A program made the translations under genes and the position numbers. A stretch of DNA of 64,000 nucleotides, taken from contig NZ_VYXP01000005.1 in the NCBI RefSeq assembly GCF_008725655.1, positions 443,153-507,152 of the forward strand, in the 5' to 3' direction. This DNA comes from Marinihelvus fidelis. GTDB lineage: Bacteria; Pseudomonadota; Gammaproteobacteria; Xanthomonadales; SZUA-36. This document shows, in pieces, positions 39,550 to 48,719 of the stretch (position 1 is the stretch's first letter; each line of letters opens with the position of its first letter). The notes below the pieces were generated by a model, which did no database searches, was not told the DNA's origin, and saw only the letters and a program-made list of their open reading frames with translations.

Positions 39550-40083
39550 ATGGCGAAACCAAACGTTGGTCTACTGCTTTGTCTCCTGCTTGGCGCGTTC
39601 GGCCTGGCAGCCTGTTCAAACACGGAAAGTGAATCCGCGACAGCCGAATCGAACCCACCGGAGATCACTGCTCCGGCCGCGGCGACGCCTGAGCCGGTTG
39701 AGCCAACGCCCCAGGTTGAAGACGTTGCAGGGTCCCAACTTGCCGACACGGCCTGGTCACTGGTCAAGATTCAGTCCATGGATGACAGCGTGGCCGAACC
39801 CTCCGCGGATACCGCCTACACCATCACGTTCAATGCCGATGGCCGCGCCAGTATGCAAGTCGATTGCAACCGCGGTGCCGGTAGCTGGGAGTCGGTTTCA
39901 CCGGGACAGCTGACCTTCGGCCCCCTGGCGCTGACCCGGGCAATGTGCCCACCGGGATCCATACACGACCGGTTCGTACGCGAGCTGGAGTATGTTCGGA
40001 CCTACGTGATGCGCGACGGTAACCTTTACCTGGCCACGATGGCCGACGGGTCAATCCTTGAATTCGAACCGTTGGCGAACTGA
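39550..40083 (+). CDS. META-domain (HslJ-like) lipoprotein
   Basis: 177 residues from ATG 39550. Lipobox FGLAAC at about 19-24, a Thr/Pro/Glu-rich linker (25-60) and a META/HslJ domain: LADTAWSLVKIQS, YTITFNADGRASMQVDCNRGAGSWE, LTFGPLALTRAMCPPGS. META-domain proteins are envelope proteins linked to stress or novobiocin tolerance in E. coli; the exact role is unknown. An upstream ATG (39448) overlaps the atp terminator and is rejected. Confidence 0.8.
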   Translation: MAKPNVGLLLCLLLGAFGLAACSNTESESATAESNPPEITAPAAATPEPVEPTPQVEDVAGSQLADTAWSLVKIQSMDDSVAEPSADTAYTITFNADGRASMQVDCNRGAGSWESVSPGQLTFGPLALTRAMCPPGSIHDRFVRELEYVRTYVMRDGNLYLATMADGSILEFEPLAN

Positions 40084-40102
40084 CGCGGTACGGGGCGAAG
40101 CC

Positions 40103-40945
40103 ATGTCAGCTGCGAATATTTCCAGGTGCCTGGTCGCGATTGGCATGGCGTTCTCTTCGCCCCTGCTGGCGCAATCCAATGGCGATTTGGCCCATCCGGC
40201 ACTGAGTAGCACATTTGAACTGCAGCTTGGCGCATTTTTTCCCAACAACGGGCTGGAGCTTCAGGCCAACCTGGATGATTCCAACCTTGGCGACCTGATC
40301 GACTTCAACAAGGTGTTTGGCGTCGACAAAAGCGATAGCACGTTCGCCCTGGATTTTCGCTGGCGTTTTGGAGAGAAATGGTCGGTTTCCGGCCAGTACT
40401 GGGATGCCAGGGTCTCGGGTCGACGCGTCCTGGAAGAAGACATCACCTGGGAAGACCTGACGCTTGAGTCGGGAAGTTTCGCCGAGGCGGGGGTCGACAC
40501 GGCCGTGATGCGGGTGTTTTTCGGTCGCGAGTTCATGAGTGGACGCGACTACGAGTTCGGCGCCGGCCTGGGTTTCCACTGGATGGAAATCGAGGCGTAT
40601 ATCCAGGGCGAGGTGAAAACCAATGTTGGTGGTATAACCACCGAGCGACGTGACGCCGATGTCGGCGCACCATTACCCAATATTGGTGCCTGGTACATCT
40701 ATGCACCGAACAGCACGTGGGCGGTGCAGGCCCGCGTGGACTGGCTGAGCGCCAGTTTTGACGAGTATTCCGGCAGCCTGTTCAACAGCGGCGTAATGGC
40801 CAGTTACCAGTTCACGGACAACGTGGGCCTGGGCCTGTCTTACAACTACTTTGAGCTGGACGTTGACGTCGATGACACCTACTGGAATGGCGGCGCGGAA
40901 ATCAGGCAGCACGGCCCGTTTGTCTCGCTGATCCTTGATTGGTGA
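40103..40945 (+). CDS. Outer-membrane beta-barrel protein, unknown substrate
   Basis: 280 residues from ATG 40103, with a signal peptide cut after LLAQ. The mature protein is made of alternating amphipathic strands (FELQLGAFFP, STFALDFRWRFG, WSVSGQYWDARV, DYEFGAGLGFHWMEIEAYI, NVGLGLSYNYFELDVDV) and ends on a strand with aromatic C-terminus (FVSLILDW), the usual signal for BAM assembly. Length suggests 8-10 strands. 19 bp after the lipoprotein gene. Confidence 0.7.
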   Translation: MSAANISRCLVAIGMAFSSPLLAQSNGDLAHPALSSTFELQLGAFFPNNGLELQANLDDSNLGDLIDFNKVFGVDKSDSTFALDFRWRFGEKWSVSGQYWDARVSGRRVLEEDITWEDLTLESGSFAEAGVDTAVMRVFFGREFMSGRDYEFGAGLGFHWMEIEAYIQGEVKTNVGGITTERRDADVGAPLPNIGAWYIYAPNSTWAVQARVDWLSASFDEYSGSLFNSGVMASYQFTDNVGLGLSYNYFELDVDVDDTYWNGGAEIRQHGPFVSLILDW

Positions 40946-40990
40946 GCGCGCTCTGACCGACGCGTCACGATTTCCGGGCGAAAATACCGG

Positions 40991-41941
40991 CTACATTCCG
41001 CTGCGTTCTTCGGTCAGCCGCGCCTCCAGGGCCTCGCTGAACCGGTCTGCGAGACCAGCGCATTCCGAGGGGTTGAGGAACGGGTTCACCGAGGGGTCAT
41101 TGGCCCGGGCTTCCAGCTTGGCGGTCATATCGAAATAAAACGGATGTGGCGACACCAACACGCCACAGTCGAATTCGCGCAAAAACCGGGTGCTCGCTTC
41201 CAGCATGTCGGCCGTGGTTTTTCCGCCGAATTCGTCAACGGGCGCGGAGAACCGGAAGCCCTCCGCGGATACGGGCCCCAGGCTGTCCGCGTAAACCAGG
41301 TTGACGCACTCGCCCGCCTCGCAGGATTGCCAGAACCAGCTGCTGCTGCCTGGCGCGTGTCCGGGTGTCCACCGGTGCGTCAACACAAGATCGCCGACGC
41401 GCACGGTTCCGCCGTCAGCCACGACGTGCACGTCGTCAATTGGGGGGAAGCCGTTCTCCGGCGCGTAGCCAGCCTGCGGGTCGTATGGCCTGACGGCGCC
41501 GGAACGCAATGATTCCGCGGCAATGTGGCTCGCAACAACGTTGGCGCCGCTGGCGCGCTGCAATGCGGCAATGCCACCGGCATGGTCGAAATGGGCATGC
41601 GAGTTCAGGATGACCTTCACGTCGCCAAGCCGGTAACCCAGGCTGCTGATATTTTCGGCAATCAGCGGCGCCGACTGGGTCAGGCCGCCATCGAGCAGAA
41701 CGAGAGCATCGCTACCATCATCATTCCGGGCTGTAACCAGCAGTGCCGCCAGACCCGAGGTGCCCACATACCAGGTGTTGCCGTGCACTCGAAACGGCTC
41801 GATGGGCTCGTTCCATCCCTCGCAGGCCCTGCAGTCATGATCCGGGTCGGGCGCCAAAGCGTTGTCGGCGCCCCAGCCCACCGGCAGGTAGCACGCGGTC
41901 GCCAGGACCAGCAGGGTTGCCGCGTGGCGTGGACGCATCAT
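40991..41941 (-). CDS. Subclass B3 metallo-beta-lactamase
   Basis: 316 residues with signal peptide (cut near GWGA). Zinc ligands: HAHFDH (HxHxDH), the TPGHAPGSSSWFW motif for the third His, and SPHPFYFD for the last. No cysteine ligand at the B1/B2 position. The pattern TPGH-x-PG-x-S/T-SW is that of B3 enzymes such as L1 and FEZ-1. Predicted periplasmic beta-lactam hydrolase, though lactonase-type activity is possible. Start overlaps the stop of the MscS gene (ATGA), so they share a transcript. Confidence 0.85.
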   Translation of the reverse strand: MMRPRHAATLLVLATACYLPVGWGADNALAPDPDHDCRACEGWNEPIEPFRVHGNTWYVGTSGLAALLVTARNDDGSDALVLLDGGLTQSAPLIAENISSLGYRLGDVKVILNSHAHFDHAGGIAALQRASGANVVASHIAAESLRSGAVRPYDPQAGYAPENGFPPIDDVHVVADGGTVRVGDLVLTHRWTPGHAPGSSSWFWQSCEAGECVNLVYADSLGPVSAEGFRFSAPVDEFGGKTTADMLEASTRFLREFDCGVLVSPHPFYFDMTAKLEARANDPSVNPFLNPSECAGLADRFSEALEARLTEERSGM

Positions 41942-43620
41942 GATTCCGGCTTCTCCAGTTCAGGCTTCGGCGACGTGGTCGTCACCAGTTTGGCCGGCCA
42001 GGCCGATTTCGGCACAACCTTGGGTGTTTCCGGGTCGGTCTCGTAGGCCGGCGACATGATCTGGATATCGTTCTCATTGAACACGTCCTGGATGTTCTGG
42101 AAAAGCTGCGTGGTCACGCGCGGCCGGGTCGCCGGGTCGTCAATCAGCACATTCAGCTCGTAGGTAATGGCGAAATCGCCCAGCGCTTTCTGGTTGACGA
42201 ATGGCGCCGGGTCGAAGCGCAGTCCTTCCGTGCGGTAAGCGGCTTCAACCAGCATGGCTTCCACCATGCGCCACGAGGTGTCGTAGCCAATACCGATTTC
42301 CGGGTGCAGCAACACCCCGGGGGAGTCCCCGGAATTGCTGTAGTTGATGACATTGGCATTCAGGATCACCGAGTTGGGAATCGTGACGCACTCGTTCTTG
42401 CGGGTGCGCAGGCGCATGACCATCATGCGCATTTCTTCCACCTTGCCTTCTTCATCGCCGATCCGAACCCAGTCACCTTCACGGTAAGCGCCGCGGTAAG
42501 TCATCGACAGGCCGGCGATCATGTTGGAAATAAACGAGGTCGAGCCCAGTGATACGACCACGCCCAGGAACAGCGAAACACCCTTGAAGGCGGCGGACTC
42601 CGAGCCCGGAATGTACGGGTAGGCGATGACCAGCGAGAACGCGATGACCATCAAGCGTACGAGCTTGTAGGTCGGCATGGCCCAGTCGTTGTCGAAGTTG
42701 GGCAGCACGATCTGTTTGCGGCCGATGGCCTGGAAGAACAACCGCAGGAACCGCAGCACACCACGCACGACCAGGAACAGGATGAACAGGAAGAACAGGT
42801 CAGGCAGCGAAGCGACGACGCTGCGGCCCATGCTCAGCAACGGGGTGGTGACCATCTCCAGCAGCCACTTGGCCGCGCCCCGCGTCCACGGGAAGACGCC
42901 CAGCACCGAGTCGATGTAAGTGAAAACAAGGACGGCCAGCACCAGCACGTAGGAACCCTTCAGCAGGCCGTCGAACAGGCCCCACAGGTGCTGGCGGTTC
43001 AGCAGGCGCTTCGACTTTCGCTCCAGTTCGCGAATGCCCGCCGAAATCTTGCGTTCCATGACCTTGTTGAGCCAACGCTTGAGCCGCCCCAGCACCCAGA
43101 CCAGGGCCACCAGTGCCAGGGTCAGCCCGGCCAGGTAGAGTGCCGACATTCTCAGGGCGTCCGGCGTCCGGTCTTCGCGATACTGCTCAATGGCTTTCGC
43201 CACGCGTTCCCTGGCCGCCCGCGCCAGGACTTCCAGTGGAACCTGCTCGGTTGCGGAATCGGCCTGCACCAGGGTGACCAGGTCGACATCCCCGGCCCGC
43301 AGGATCAGGTGGCCATCGCGCTTGACGGTCTCAATCGTACTGACATCAAAACTCTCGTCCCTGGCCGCATTGATGATATTCCGGCGGATCCTGGCCGCAC
43401 GTACATCGGCTGGAAAGGCCGTGATACCACGCACATGGAACAGGATCTGGCCGTCGACGCGTACGGGCGCCGTATCCAGGCGGGCACTCTCGGCGCCTGG
43501 GTCAGAATGCGTTGCAGCGCCTGACTGGGCCCAGCCGGCGAAAGGCAAAACCATGCCGAACAGCAGCAGCGAAAGCAGGAAACTGCGGCGTGGCAGACGC
43601 AAGGGCAGGTGGTCAGTCAT
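41938..43620 (-). CDS. MscS-family mechanosensitive channel, large form
   Basis: 560 residues. Signal peptide (1-31), a periplasmic domain of about 120 residues, about five membrane helices, then the MscS core: pore helix FKGVSLFLGVVVSLGSTSF followed by beta domain YREGDWVRIGDEEGKVEEM and RTRKNECVTIPNSVI, and a C-terminal alpha/beta vestibule. Releases solutes on osmotic downshock. Longer than E. coli MscS (286), similar to YnaI/YbdG-type channels. Confidence 0.9.
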   Translation of the reverse strand: MTDHLPLRLPRRSFLLSLLLFGMVLPFAGWAQSGAATHSDPGAESARLDTAPVRVDGQILFHVRGITAFPADVRAARIRRNIINAARDESFDVSTIETVKRDGHLILRAGDVDLVTLVQADSATEQVPLEVLARAARERVAKAIEQYREDRTPDALRMSALYLAGLTLALVALVWVLGRLKRWLNKVMERKISAGIRELERKSKRLLNRQHLWGLFDGLLKGSYVLVLAVLVFTYIDSVLGVFPWTRGAAKWLLEMVTTPLLSMGRSVVASLPDLFFLFILFLVVRGVLRFLRLFFQAIGRKQIVLPNFDNDWAMPTYKLVRLMVIAFSLVIAYPYIPGSESAAFKGVSLFLGVVVSLGSTSFISNMIAGLSMTYRGAYREGDWVRIGDEEGKVEEMRMMVMRLRTRKNECVTIPNSVILNANVINYSNSGDSPGVLLHPEIGIGYDTSWRMVEAMLVEAAYRTEGLRFDPAPFVNQKALGDFAITYELNVLIDDPATRPRVTTQLFQNIQDVFNENDIQIMSPAYETDPETPKVVPKSAWPAKLVTTTSPKPELEKPES

Positions 43621-43658
43621 GGTGATCAGGCTCCGGATCGATGCATGAATCGTAATTT

Positions 43659-44600
43659 ATGACTCTGACGGATGCCATATCCGCTTATCATCCGGGCATG
43701 CCCGAGATCGCCCGATACAGCCATGCCCTGCAAACAAAGCCGTTCAGCATCTGTGCCGACCTGGCGCTGGACCGTCATGTCGGGGCGGGAGAATTGCGGC
43801 GCCAGCTGGCTGTCCTGAAGCCCTGGGTGGACGCCGTCGGTGTGCCCGACGCGCATGACGGCAGGCTGCAGATGTCCGCGCAGGCCGCGGCGGTGCTGGC
43901 GCTGGCCGAAGGCATCGACCCGGTGGTCCGGCTGACTGGCCGTGACCGCAACCGCATCGCCCTGGAAAACGACCTGTTTGGCCTGGGTGCGCTGGGGGTC
44001 GAGTCGGTGGTGCTGACGCGCGGCGAAGCGCTGCCCCCCGACTATCGTCCGGCCACGCGGCATGTGTTCGAGCTTAGCGGTGAAGACCTGGTCACCACGG
44101 CCCACCAGCTGGGTGAAGACGACAGTGTCGCGCTGGGCCGGCCGTTCTGCCTGGGCACCGCGGCCACCGTGTTCGCGCCCAAAGCCGACTGGCGGCCCAC
44201 CGCGCTGGCGGCCCGGGTTGATGCCGGCGTGCGGTTCATCCAGACTCAGCCGTGCTTCAATTACCGGGTGCTGAAGCGCTGGATGGCGCACCTGGTGGAG
44301 GCGCGCCTGACCTGGCGCTGCGCGGTGATCGTCAGCCTGGTGATTCCACATACCGTGGAAGCCGCCCGGCAACTGCGGGGCCAGCTTCCCAGGGCGCTGA
44401 TGTCCGACCGTATTGAAAACCGGATGTCGGCCGCCCCTGATCCCGCCGCCGAGGCCGTCGCGCTGGGTGCGGAGAAACTGGCCGGACTGCGTGAAATCCC
44501 CGGCGTCAGCGGCGTTGCGCTGACGACCCCGGGGCCGGTCGAGCTGCTGGCGCGGGTGATCGAGACGGCCGGTGTTCCGGTGGCAGGTAGTCGAAAATGA
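43659..44600 (+). CDS. Methylenetetrahydrofolate reductase-like protein
   Basis: 313 residues, or 300 from ATG 43698. The core VVRLTGRDRNRIALENDLFGLGALGVESVVLTRGE is the flavin- and folate-binding signature of MetF, and FIQTQPCFNYRVLKRWM matches the strand where MetF binds its substrate. Overall identity to canonical MetF appears low, so it may reduce another C1-folate or be a side branch (a BzaB/MetV-like accessory is another option). Its last 95 bp overlap the end of the hydroxylase gene on the other strand. Confidence 0.7.
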   Translation: MTLTDAISAYHPGMPEIARYSHALQTKPFSICADLALDRHVGAGELRRQLAVLKPWVDAVGVPDAHDGRLQMSAQAAAVLALAEGIDPVVRLTGRDRNRIALENDLFGLGALGVESVVLTRGEALPPDYRPATRHVFELSGEDLVTTAHQLGEDDSVALGRPFCLGTAATVFAPKADWRPTALAARVDAGVRFIQTQPCFNYRVLKRWMAHLVEARLTWRCAVIVSLVIPHTVEAARQLRGQLPRALMSDRIENRMSAAPDPAAEAVALGAEKLAGLREIPGVSGVALTTPGPVELLARVIETAGVPVAGSRK

Positions 44601-45117
44601 ACGTGATCCGGTCGTCGGCGCCCTTGTTCGCCACGCTGTGGTTCAGCTGGTTGTTGATTTCGTAGGCGCGACCCGGCTGCAGTCGGTGGGGCCGGCCGTC
44701 GATCATGAAGCGCACCCGCGGGTTGGTGGTAATGGGCACATGGATGCGGTGGCCCACGTGGAATGAGGGGTGCGTGTCGCTGTGCGGCGGGATGCGTCCA
44801 CCCGCCAGCAGCTTGGCCGCCATGGCGCGGATGATGGTGCCGCCGGGCGGATAGTGTCGCGCGATGATGTCATGCATCACCGGGATGGCCACGTCCGCCA
44901 GCCGGTCCCAGCCGGGCTCCTTGTGCAGCTCGATGGCCGGCCAGGGCTCCAGGTTGATGAACACCATGACGATGGACTGCGTCAGCCGGTGCACGTCGAA
45001 CACTTTCTGGCGGTGCTCCTGCTCCAGCCAGGCGGCCGGCTCCTGCGCCAGGATGGCCGCGCGCAGCGGCCCGATGTCGATGTCGCCCAGGTCGCGCAGG
45101 CGATCGCCGATGTTCAT
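44506..45117 (-). CDS. Aspartyl/asparaginyl beta-hydroxylase family protein
   Basis: 203 residues from ATG 45117. Double-stranded beta-helix dioxygenase: iron ligands in PPHSDTHPSFHVGHRIHVPI (HxD) and the distal His in NNQLNHSVANKGADDR, with Arg in NPRVRFMI for 2-oxoglutarate. Hydroxylates Asp/Asn side chains in peptides in known relatives. Follows the TonB receptor by 14 bp on the same strand. The last 24 residues (Pro/Arg-rich) are encoded antisense to the MetF-like gene, and may be accidental read-through of a conserved stop now lost. Confidence 0.85.
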   Translation of the reverse strand: MNIGDRLRDLGDIDIGPLRAAILAQEPAAWLEQEHRQKVFDVHRLTQSIVMVFINLEPWPAIELHKEPGWDRLADVAIPVMHDIIARHYPPGGTIIRAMAAKLLAGGRIPPHSDTHPSFHVGHRIHVPITTNPRVRFMIDGRPHRLQPGRAYEINNQLNHSVANKGADDRITFIFDYLPPEHRPSRSPAPAARPAPGSSAQRR

Positions 45118-45131
45118 GCCAGCAACGGACC

Positions 45132-47660
45132 CTAGTTGAAGTACTTGCGGAAATTGATCCCGAACGTGCGCGGCGCCAGTACCGTGGCGCGGGTCTGCGT
45201 GTAGCGCTCGCTGTAGAACAGTTGTGCGTACTCGTTGAAGGCGTTGTTCAGGAACAGCGACGCCGCCCAGCCGTCTGCCTCCAGGCCGAAACTGACGTTC
45301 AGCAGGTCGTACGACGGCGTTTCCCGCACGCCGGTCTGCACGGCGCTGGACTGGATGCCGTCCAGCGAGTTCAGCGACGAGCCGTTGTAGCTCCAGGTGC
45401 CCAGCAGGTAAGGGCTGGCGCCCCACAGCGAGCCATCGAAGTTGAAGCGGCCGGTCAGGCTGTACTTCCACTCCGGCATCAGCGGCAGGCGGGTGCCCTT
45501 CGAAATGGGCTGTTCTTCCTCGCTGCCTTCCCACAGGATCGCGTCCTCGGACAGCTCCGAATCGTTGTAGCCCAGCGTGCCGCTGAGCGTGAACTGGTCG
45601 GTCACGGCCCAGCTGAAATCGGCCTCGATGCCGTTGATCTCGGCCTGTGGGAAATTAATGATGCCCACGGTGAACAGCGTCGGGTCCGGGTCTTCGGCCT
45701 GGATCTGGATGTCGTCCCAGATCATGTGATAGAAGGTCGCGTTCAGCGTCAGGCGGCCACCCAGCAGGGTGTTCTTGGAGCCGATTTCGAAGTTCTCCAG
45801 CGAATCGGACTCGTACGAACCGAACTCACCGGTGGCGGCGAACACCGAACCGCGCCGGCCCCCGTTACCACCGCCGCGGCGGAAGCCTTCGGAGTAGGTG
45901 GCGTACACCATGTTCTCGTCGGACCAGAACCAGGTGGCGTTGAGCTTGGGCACGAAGCCGGACTCCGACGAGTCGGCGTAGATGTCGGCGAAGCACAGGT
46001 CGAAACCGTCCTGCGGCACGCCGCCGTCCTGCCAGGCCAGGCGGTCATCCTCGGTGCCACAATTCACGGCCCGGCCCGGCGGGTCGATCAGCGCGCCCTG
46101 CACCAGGGTGCGCTCGGTGTCGATGTCGTACCAGCGCCCACCCACGGTGACCGAGAAGTTGTCGGTGATGTTGAACAGGAACTCGCCGAAGATGGCGGCC
46201 GAGGTCAGCTCGTTTTCGTAGATGCCGGTCCACCAGTTGTCGGACGGCTGGCCCAGCGTGCCGAAATAGTAGTACTGCAGGTAGCTGAGATAGGTGAACG
46301 CACCGGAGCAGCCGGGAGCGGCGGCGTAATAGTCGTTGCAGTTGTCGCCCTGGCCGTACACGGTGGTGATGGCCGGCGAGCGCGGCTGTTTCGTCTTGTT
46401 GTAGAACCCGCCCACCAGCGCCGACCAGCGGCCGGACAGCTCATCGGTAGTCGCCAGGCGGATCTCCAACGTGTCGCGCTTGCCGTCATTGCGCTCAGAG
46501 ATAAAGCCGTTGGGGTCGCCACCCCAGTCGTAGATGGTGGCGTACGGGTTGTAATAGGCGCGCAGGTAGTCGTTGATCTCCTGGAAGCCCTGCAGGTAGG
46601 TGGTCGCGTCCACAGTGTGGTGGGCATCGCGCTCGAAGTGCGAGCCGGTGGCGGTCAGCACGCCCCAGCCCAGGTCGCCTTCCAGCGTCAGCGCCAGCTG
46701 GCTCCACTCGTCGTCGAAGGTCTCGGGGTTGAAGCGCACCTGCTCCCATTTGCCAATGCCGCGGCCTTCCCAGTACTTTTCATCCAGGTCGGCGTCGCCG
46801 ATGCCGTCCTGCTCGGTCTTCTGGTAGATGCCCTGGAAATCCAGCGTCCAGGCCTCGCCCAGTTCCCAGCGCAACGCCGCGCGGGCGCCGTAAATGTCGA
46901 CGCCATTGACGTCCTTATCGGCCACGTGGGCATTGTCAAAGGTGCCGCGCGGGCTGTCGCTGAGCACATTGTCGACGTAGCCGGCTTCGTGGGCGGAAAA
47001 GCCCACCAGGCGCAGCGCCATGTTGTCGCCGATGCCGAAATTCATCATCGCGTTGGCGTCGTAGCCGGCTTCGCCGCCGTCGACCTTGGTGCCGGTGATG
47101 TCCACCCAGGCCTCGTTCTCGCCCACCTTGGGCTTGTTGGTGATGATGCGCAGCGTGCCGCACTGCGAGGCATCGCCAAAGGTGGTGCCCTGCGGCCCTG
47201 CCAGCGCCTCGACGCGCTCGATATCCACCAGCCGCGGGTCCGGGTTGAAGCCGGCCGAGGTGATCGGCTGCTCGTCCAGGTACACGCCGGTGGTGGGGTT
47301 ATCGCCAAAGGCGAAACCGGAAATGGCGCAGCCGCGCATGATGACATTCGTGCCGCCCGGCTCGACGCGGCCGAAGGTCAGGCTGGGGATCTGGCTGAAG
47401 TAGTCGTCGAGTTGCTTGAAGCCCTGCGTGCGGATGGTCTCCTCGCCCAGCGCCGTGATCGAGACCGGGACATCCTGCAGGCTCAGCTCGCCACGCTTGG
47501 TGCCGGTGACAATGACTTCCTCGAGCACGTTGAACTGCACCGTGTCGTCGTCGCCATCGACCTGGGCATGGGCGGTGGGCAGGCCCGCGCAGACGGCGGA
47601 TACCGTTGCGCCGAGTGTGCCCAGGGGAAATCGCTGTCGGCTTTGCGGTTCGTTGGCCAT
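45132..47660 (-). CDS. TonB-dependent outer-membrane receptor
   Basis: 842 residues. Signal peptide ending AHAQ near residue 33; plug domain opening with VLEEVIVTGTKRGELSLQDVPV (TonB-box-like region) and VYLDEQPI; then about 22 beta strands ending RTFGINFRKYFN. The plug/barrel style is that of the large marine family of TonB receptors for glycans or peptides rather than siderophores. Co-directional with the Asp/Asn hydroxylase. Substrate unknown. Confidence 0.92.
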   Translation of the reverse strand: MANEPQSRQRFPLGTLGATVSAVCAGLPTAHAQVDGDDDTVQFNVLEEVIVTGTKRGELSLQDVPVSITALGEETIRTQGFKQLDDYFSQIPSLTFGRVEPGGTNVIMRGCAISGFAFGDNPTTGVYLDEQPITSAGFNPDPRLVDIERVEALAGPQGTTFGDASQCGTLRIITNKPKVGENEAWVDITGTKVDGGEAGYDANAMMNFGIGDNMALRLVGFSAHEAGYVDNVLSDSPRGTFDNAHVADKDVNGVDIYGARAALRWELGEAWTLDFQGIYQKTEQDGIGDADLDEKYWEGRGIGKWEQVRFNPETFDDEWSQLALTLEGDLGWGVLTATGSHFERDAHHTVDATTYLQGFQEINDYLRAYYNPYATIYDWGGDPNGFISERNDGKRDTLEIRLATTDELSGRWSALVGGFYNKTKQPRSPAITTVYGQGDNCNDYYAAAPGCSGAFTYLSYLQYYYFGTLGQPSDNWWTGIYENELTSAAIFGEFLFNITDNFSVTVGGRWYDIDTERTLVQGALIDPPGRAVNCGTEDDRLAWQDGGVPQDGFDLCFADIYADSSESGFVPKLNATWFWSDENMVYATYSEGFRRGGGNGGRRGSVFAATGEFGSYESDSLENFEIGSKNTLLGGRLTLNATFYHMIWDDIQIQAEDPDPTLFTVGIINFPQAEINGIEADFSWAVTDQFTLSGTLGYNDSELSEDAILWEGSEEEQPISKGTRLPLMPEWKYSLTGRFNFDGSLWGASPYLLGTWSYNGSSLNSLDGIQSSAVQTGVRETPSYDLLNVSFGLEADGWAASLFLNNAFNEYAQLFYSERYTQTRATVLAPRTFGINFRKYFN

Positions 47661-47762
47661 GCGCGCTGGCTCCTTGGGTTCTTGTTAACGATCCGGGGTG
47701 GGCGGGCTGCCATGGTTATCATGCCATAATTCCCCGCGGGCTCCAGAGCGGTTATTCCTGCC

Positions 47763-48647
47763 ATGTCGATCGTCGCCATCACCTCACTGACGCGGGCCGC
47801 GCCGCCCGGTGATTCCCACGGCGCGGTGCACCTGCTGGACCTGGAGGGCGGCCGCGCGGCCCGGGTACTGGACTGGCGGCGCCCCGATATCGACTTTTCC
47901 GGCGCGCGCGGTGGTCGCGGGTTCTCCGGCCTGGCCTGCCTGGGCGACACCGCCTGGGCCAGCAGTGGCGATGAACTGTTCGCGTTTTCACCTGCATTCG
48001 AGTTGCTCGAGGTATACCGCAACCCCTACCTGGAAGCCGCGCGTGGCGTTTACGCCCATGACGGGGAGCTATACGTGGTCTCATCCGCGCTCGACGCGGT
48101 GCTGCGTTTCGACCCGGCCGAGGGCCGGTTCACCTGGGGGCTGCAACTGGTGGACGACGATGCCGGCCTGCGCGGCGTGCCGTTTGACCCGGGTGCGACG
48201 ACCGGGCCGTCGCGGTCATCGGCGCTGAAGCTCGACAGCGTGTTTGCGGACGCGCGCGGCCTGTTCGTGGCCGGTGCGCTGAGCCTGGGGCTGCTGTATT
48301 TCGACGGTCGCGGCATTCACCGGCCGGTCACCTTGCCGGAGGGTGCAACAGACGCCCGGCCCTGGGCCGACGGCGTCCTGTTCAACGACCACGATGCCGG
48401 CGCCGCCCGCTTTCTCACACCATCACACAATCGCGTGTTCGCTGCGCCCGTCGATCCCGCCGCCGACGGCAACCCGCACCCCGGTGGCCTGGCCGTCATC
48501 GGCCCAAACCGATTCGTATCCGGCACCACCCCACTCACCGTCTGCGTCCACAACGTAGAAACCATGCAAACCGAACAGCGCTACATCCTCTCCGAAGACC
48601 CCAACGAAACCATCACCGCCATCACCCCCTGGCCCTTCAAGAATTAG
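47763..48647 (+). CDS. Beta-propeller-like protein of unknown function
   Basis: 294 residues with recurring blade-like segments (GFSGLACLGDTAWASSGDEL, ARGVYAHDGELYVVSSALDA, LDSVFADARGLFVAGALSLG). Resembles uncharacterised proteins with DUF4915/TIGR03032-like propellers that often accompany TPR and sulfotransferase genes. No signal peptide, so cytoplasmic. Divergent from the TonB receptor and convergent with the TPR-sulfotransferase. A SMP-30-like lactonase is another possible reading, without visible metal ligands. Confidence 0.55.
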   Translation: MSIVAITSLTRAAPPGDSHGAVHLLDLEGGRAARVLDWRRPDIDFSGARGGRGFSGLACLGDTAWASSGDELFAFSPAFELLEVYRNPYLEAARGVYAHDGELYVVSSALDAVLRFDPAEGRFTWGLQLVDDDAGLRGVPFDPGATTGPSRSSALKLDSVFADARGLFVAGALSLGLLYFDGRGIHRPVTLPEGATDARPWADGVLFNDHDAGAARFLTPSHNRVFAAPVDPAADGNPHPGGLAVIGPNRFVSGTTPLTVCVHNVETMQTEQRYILSEDPNETITAITPWPFKN

Positions 48648-48656
48648 CCTTTGTCC

Positions 48657-48719
48657 GTCACGCGTCACGCGTCACGCGTCACGCGTCACGCGTCACGCGT
48701 CACGCGTCACCCGTCACCC
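48657..48719. repeat. Heptamer array GTCACGC, 9 units
   Basis: Seven perfect GTCACGC units and two GTCACCC units between two converging genes. It begins 10 bp after the propeller stop and its eighth unit supplies the TGA stop (48707-48709, minus strand) of the sulfotransferase gene. Confidence 0.95.

Noticed and set aside
45222..47729. 835-codon open frame antisense to the TonB receptor
   Set aside because: Shadow frame caused by high GC; composition (Val/Ala/Gln/Arg-rich) and lack of motifs do not fit a protein, while the opposite strand encodes a complete receptor.
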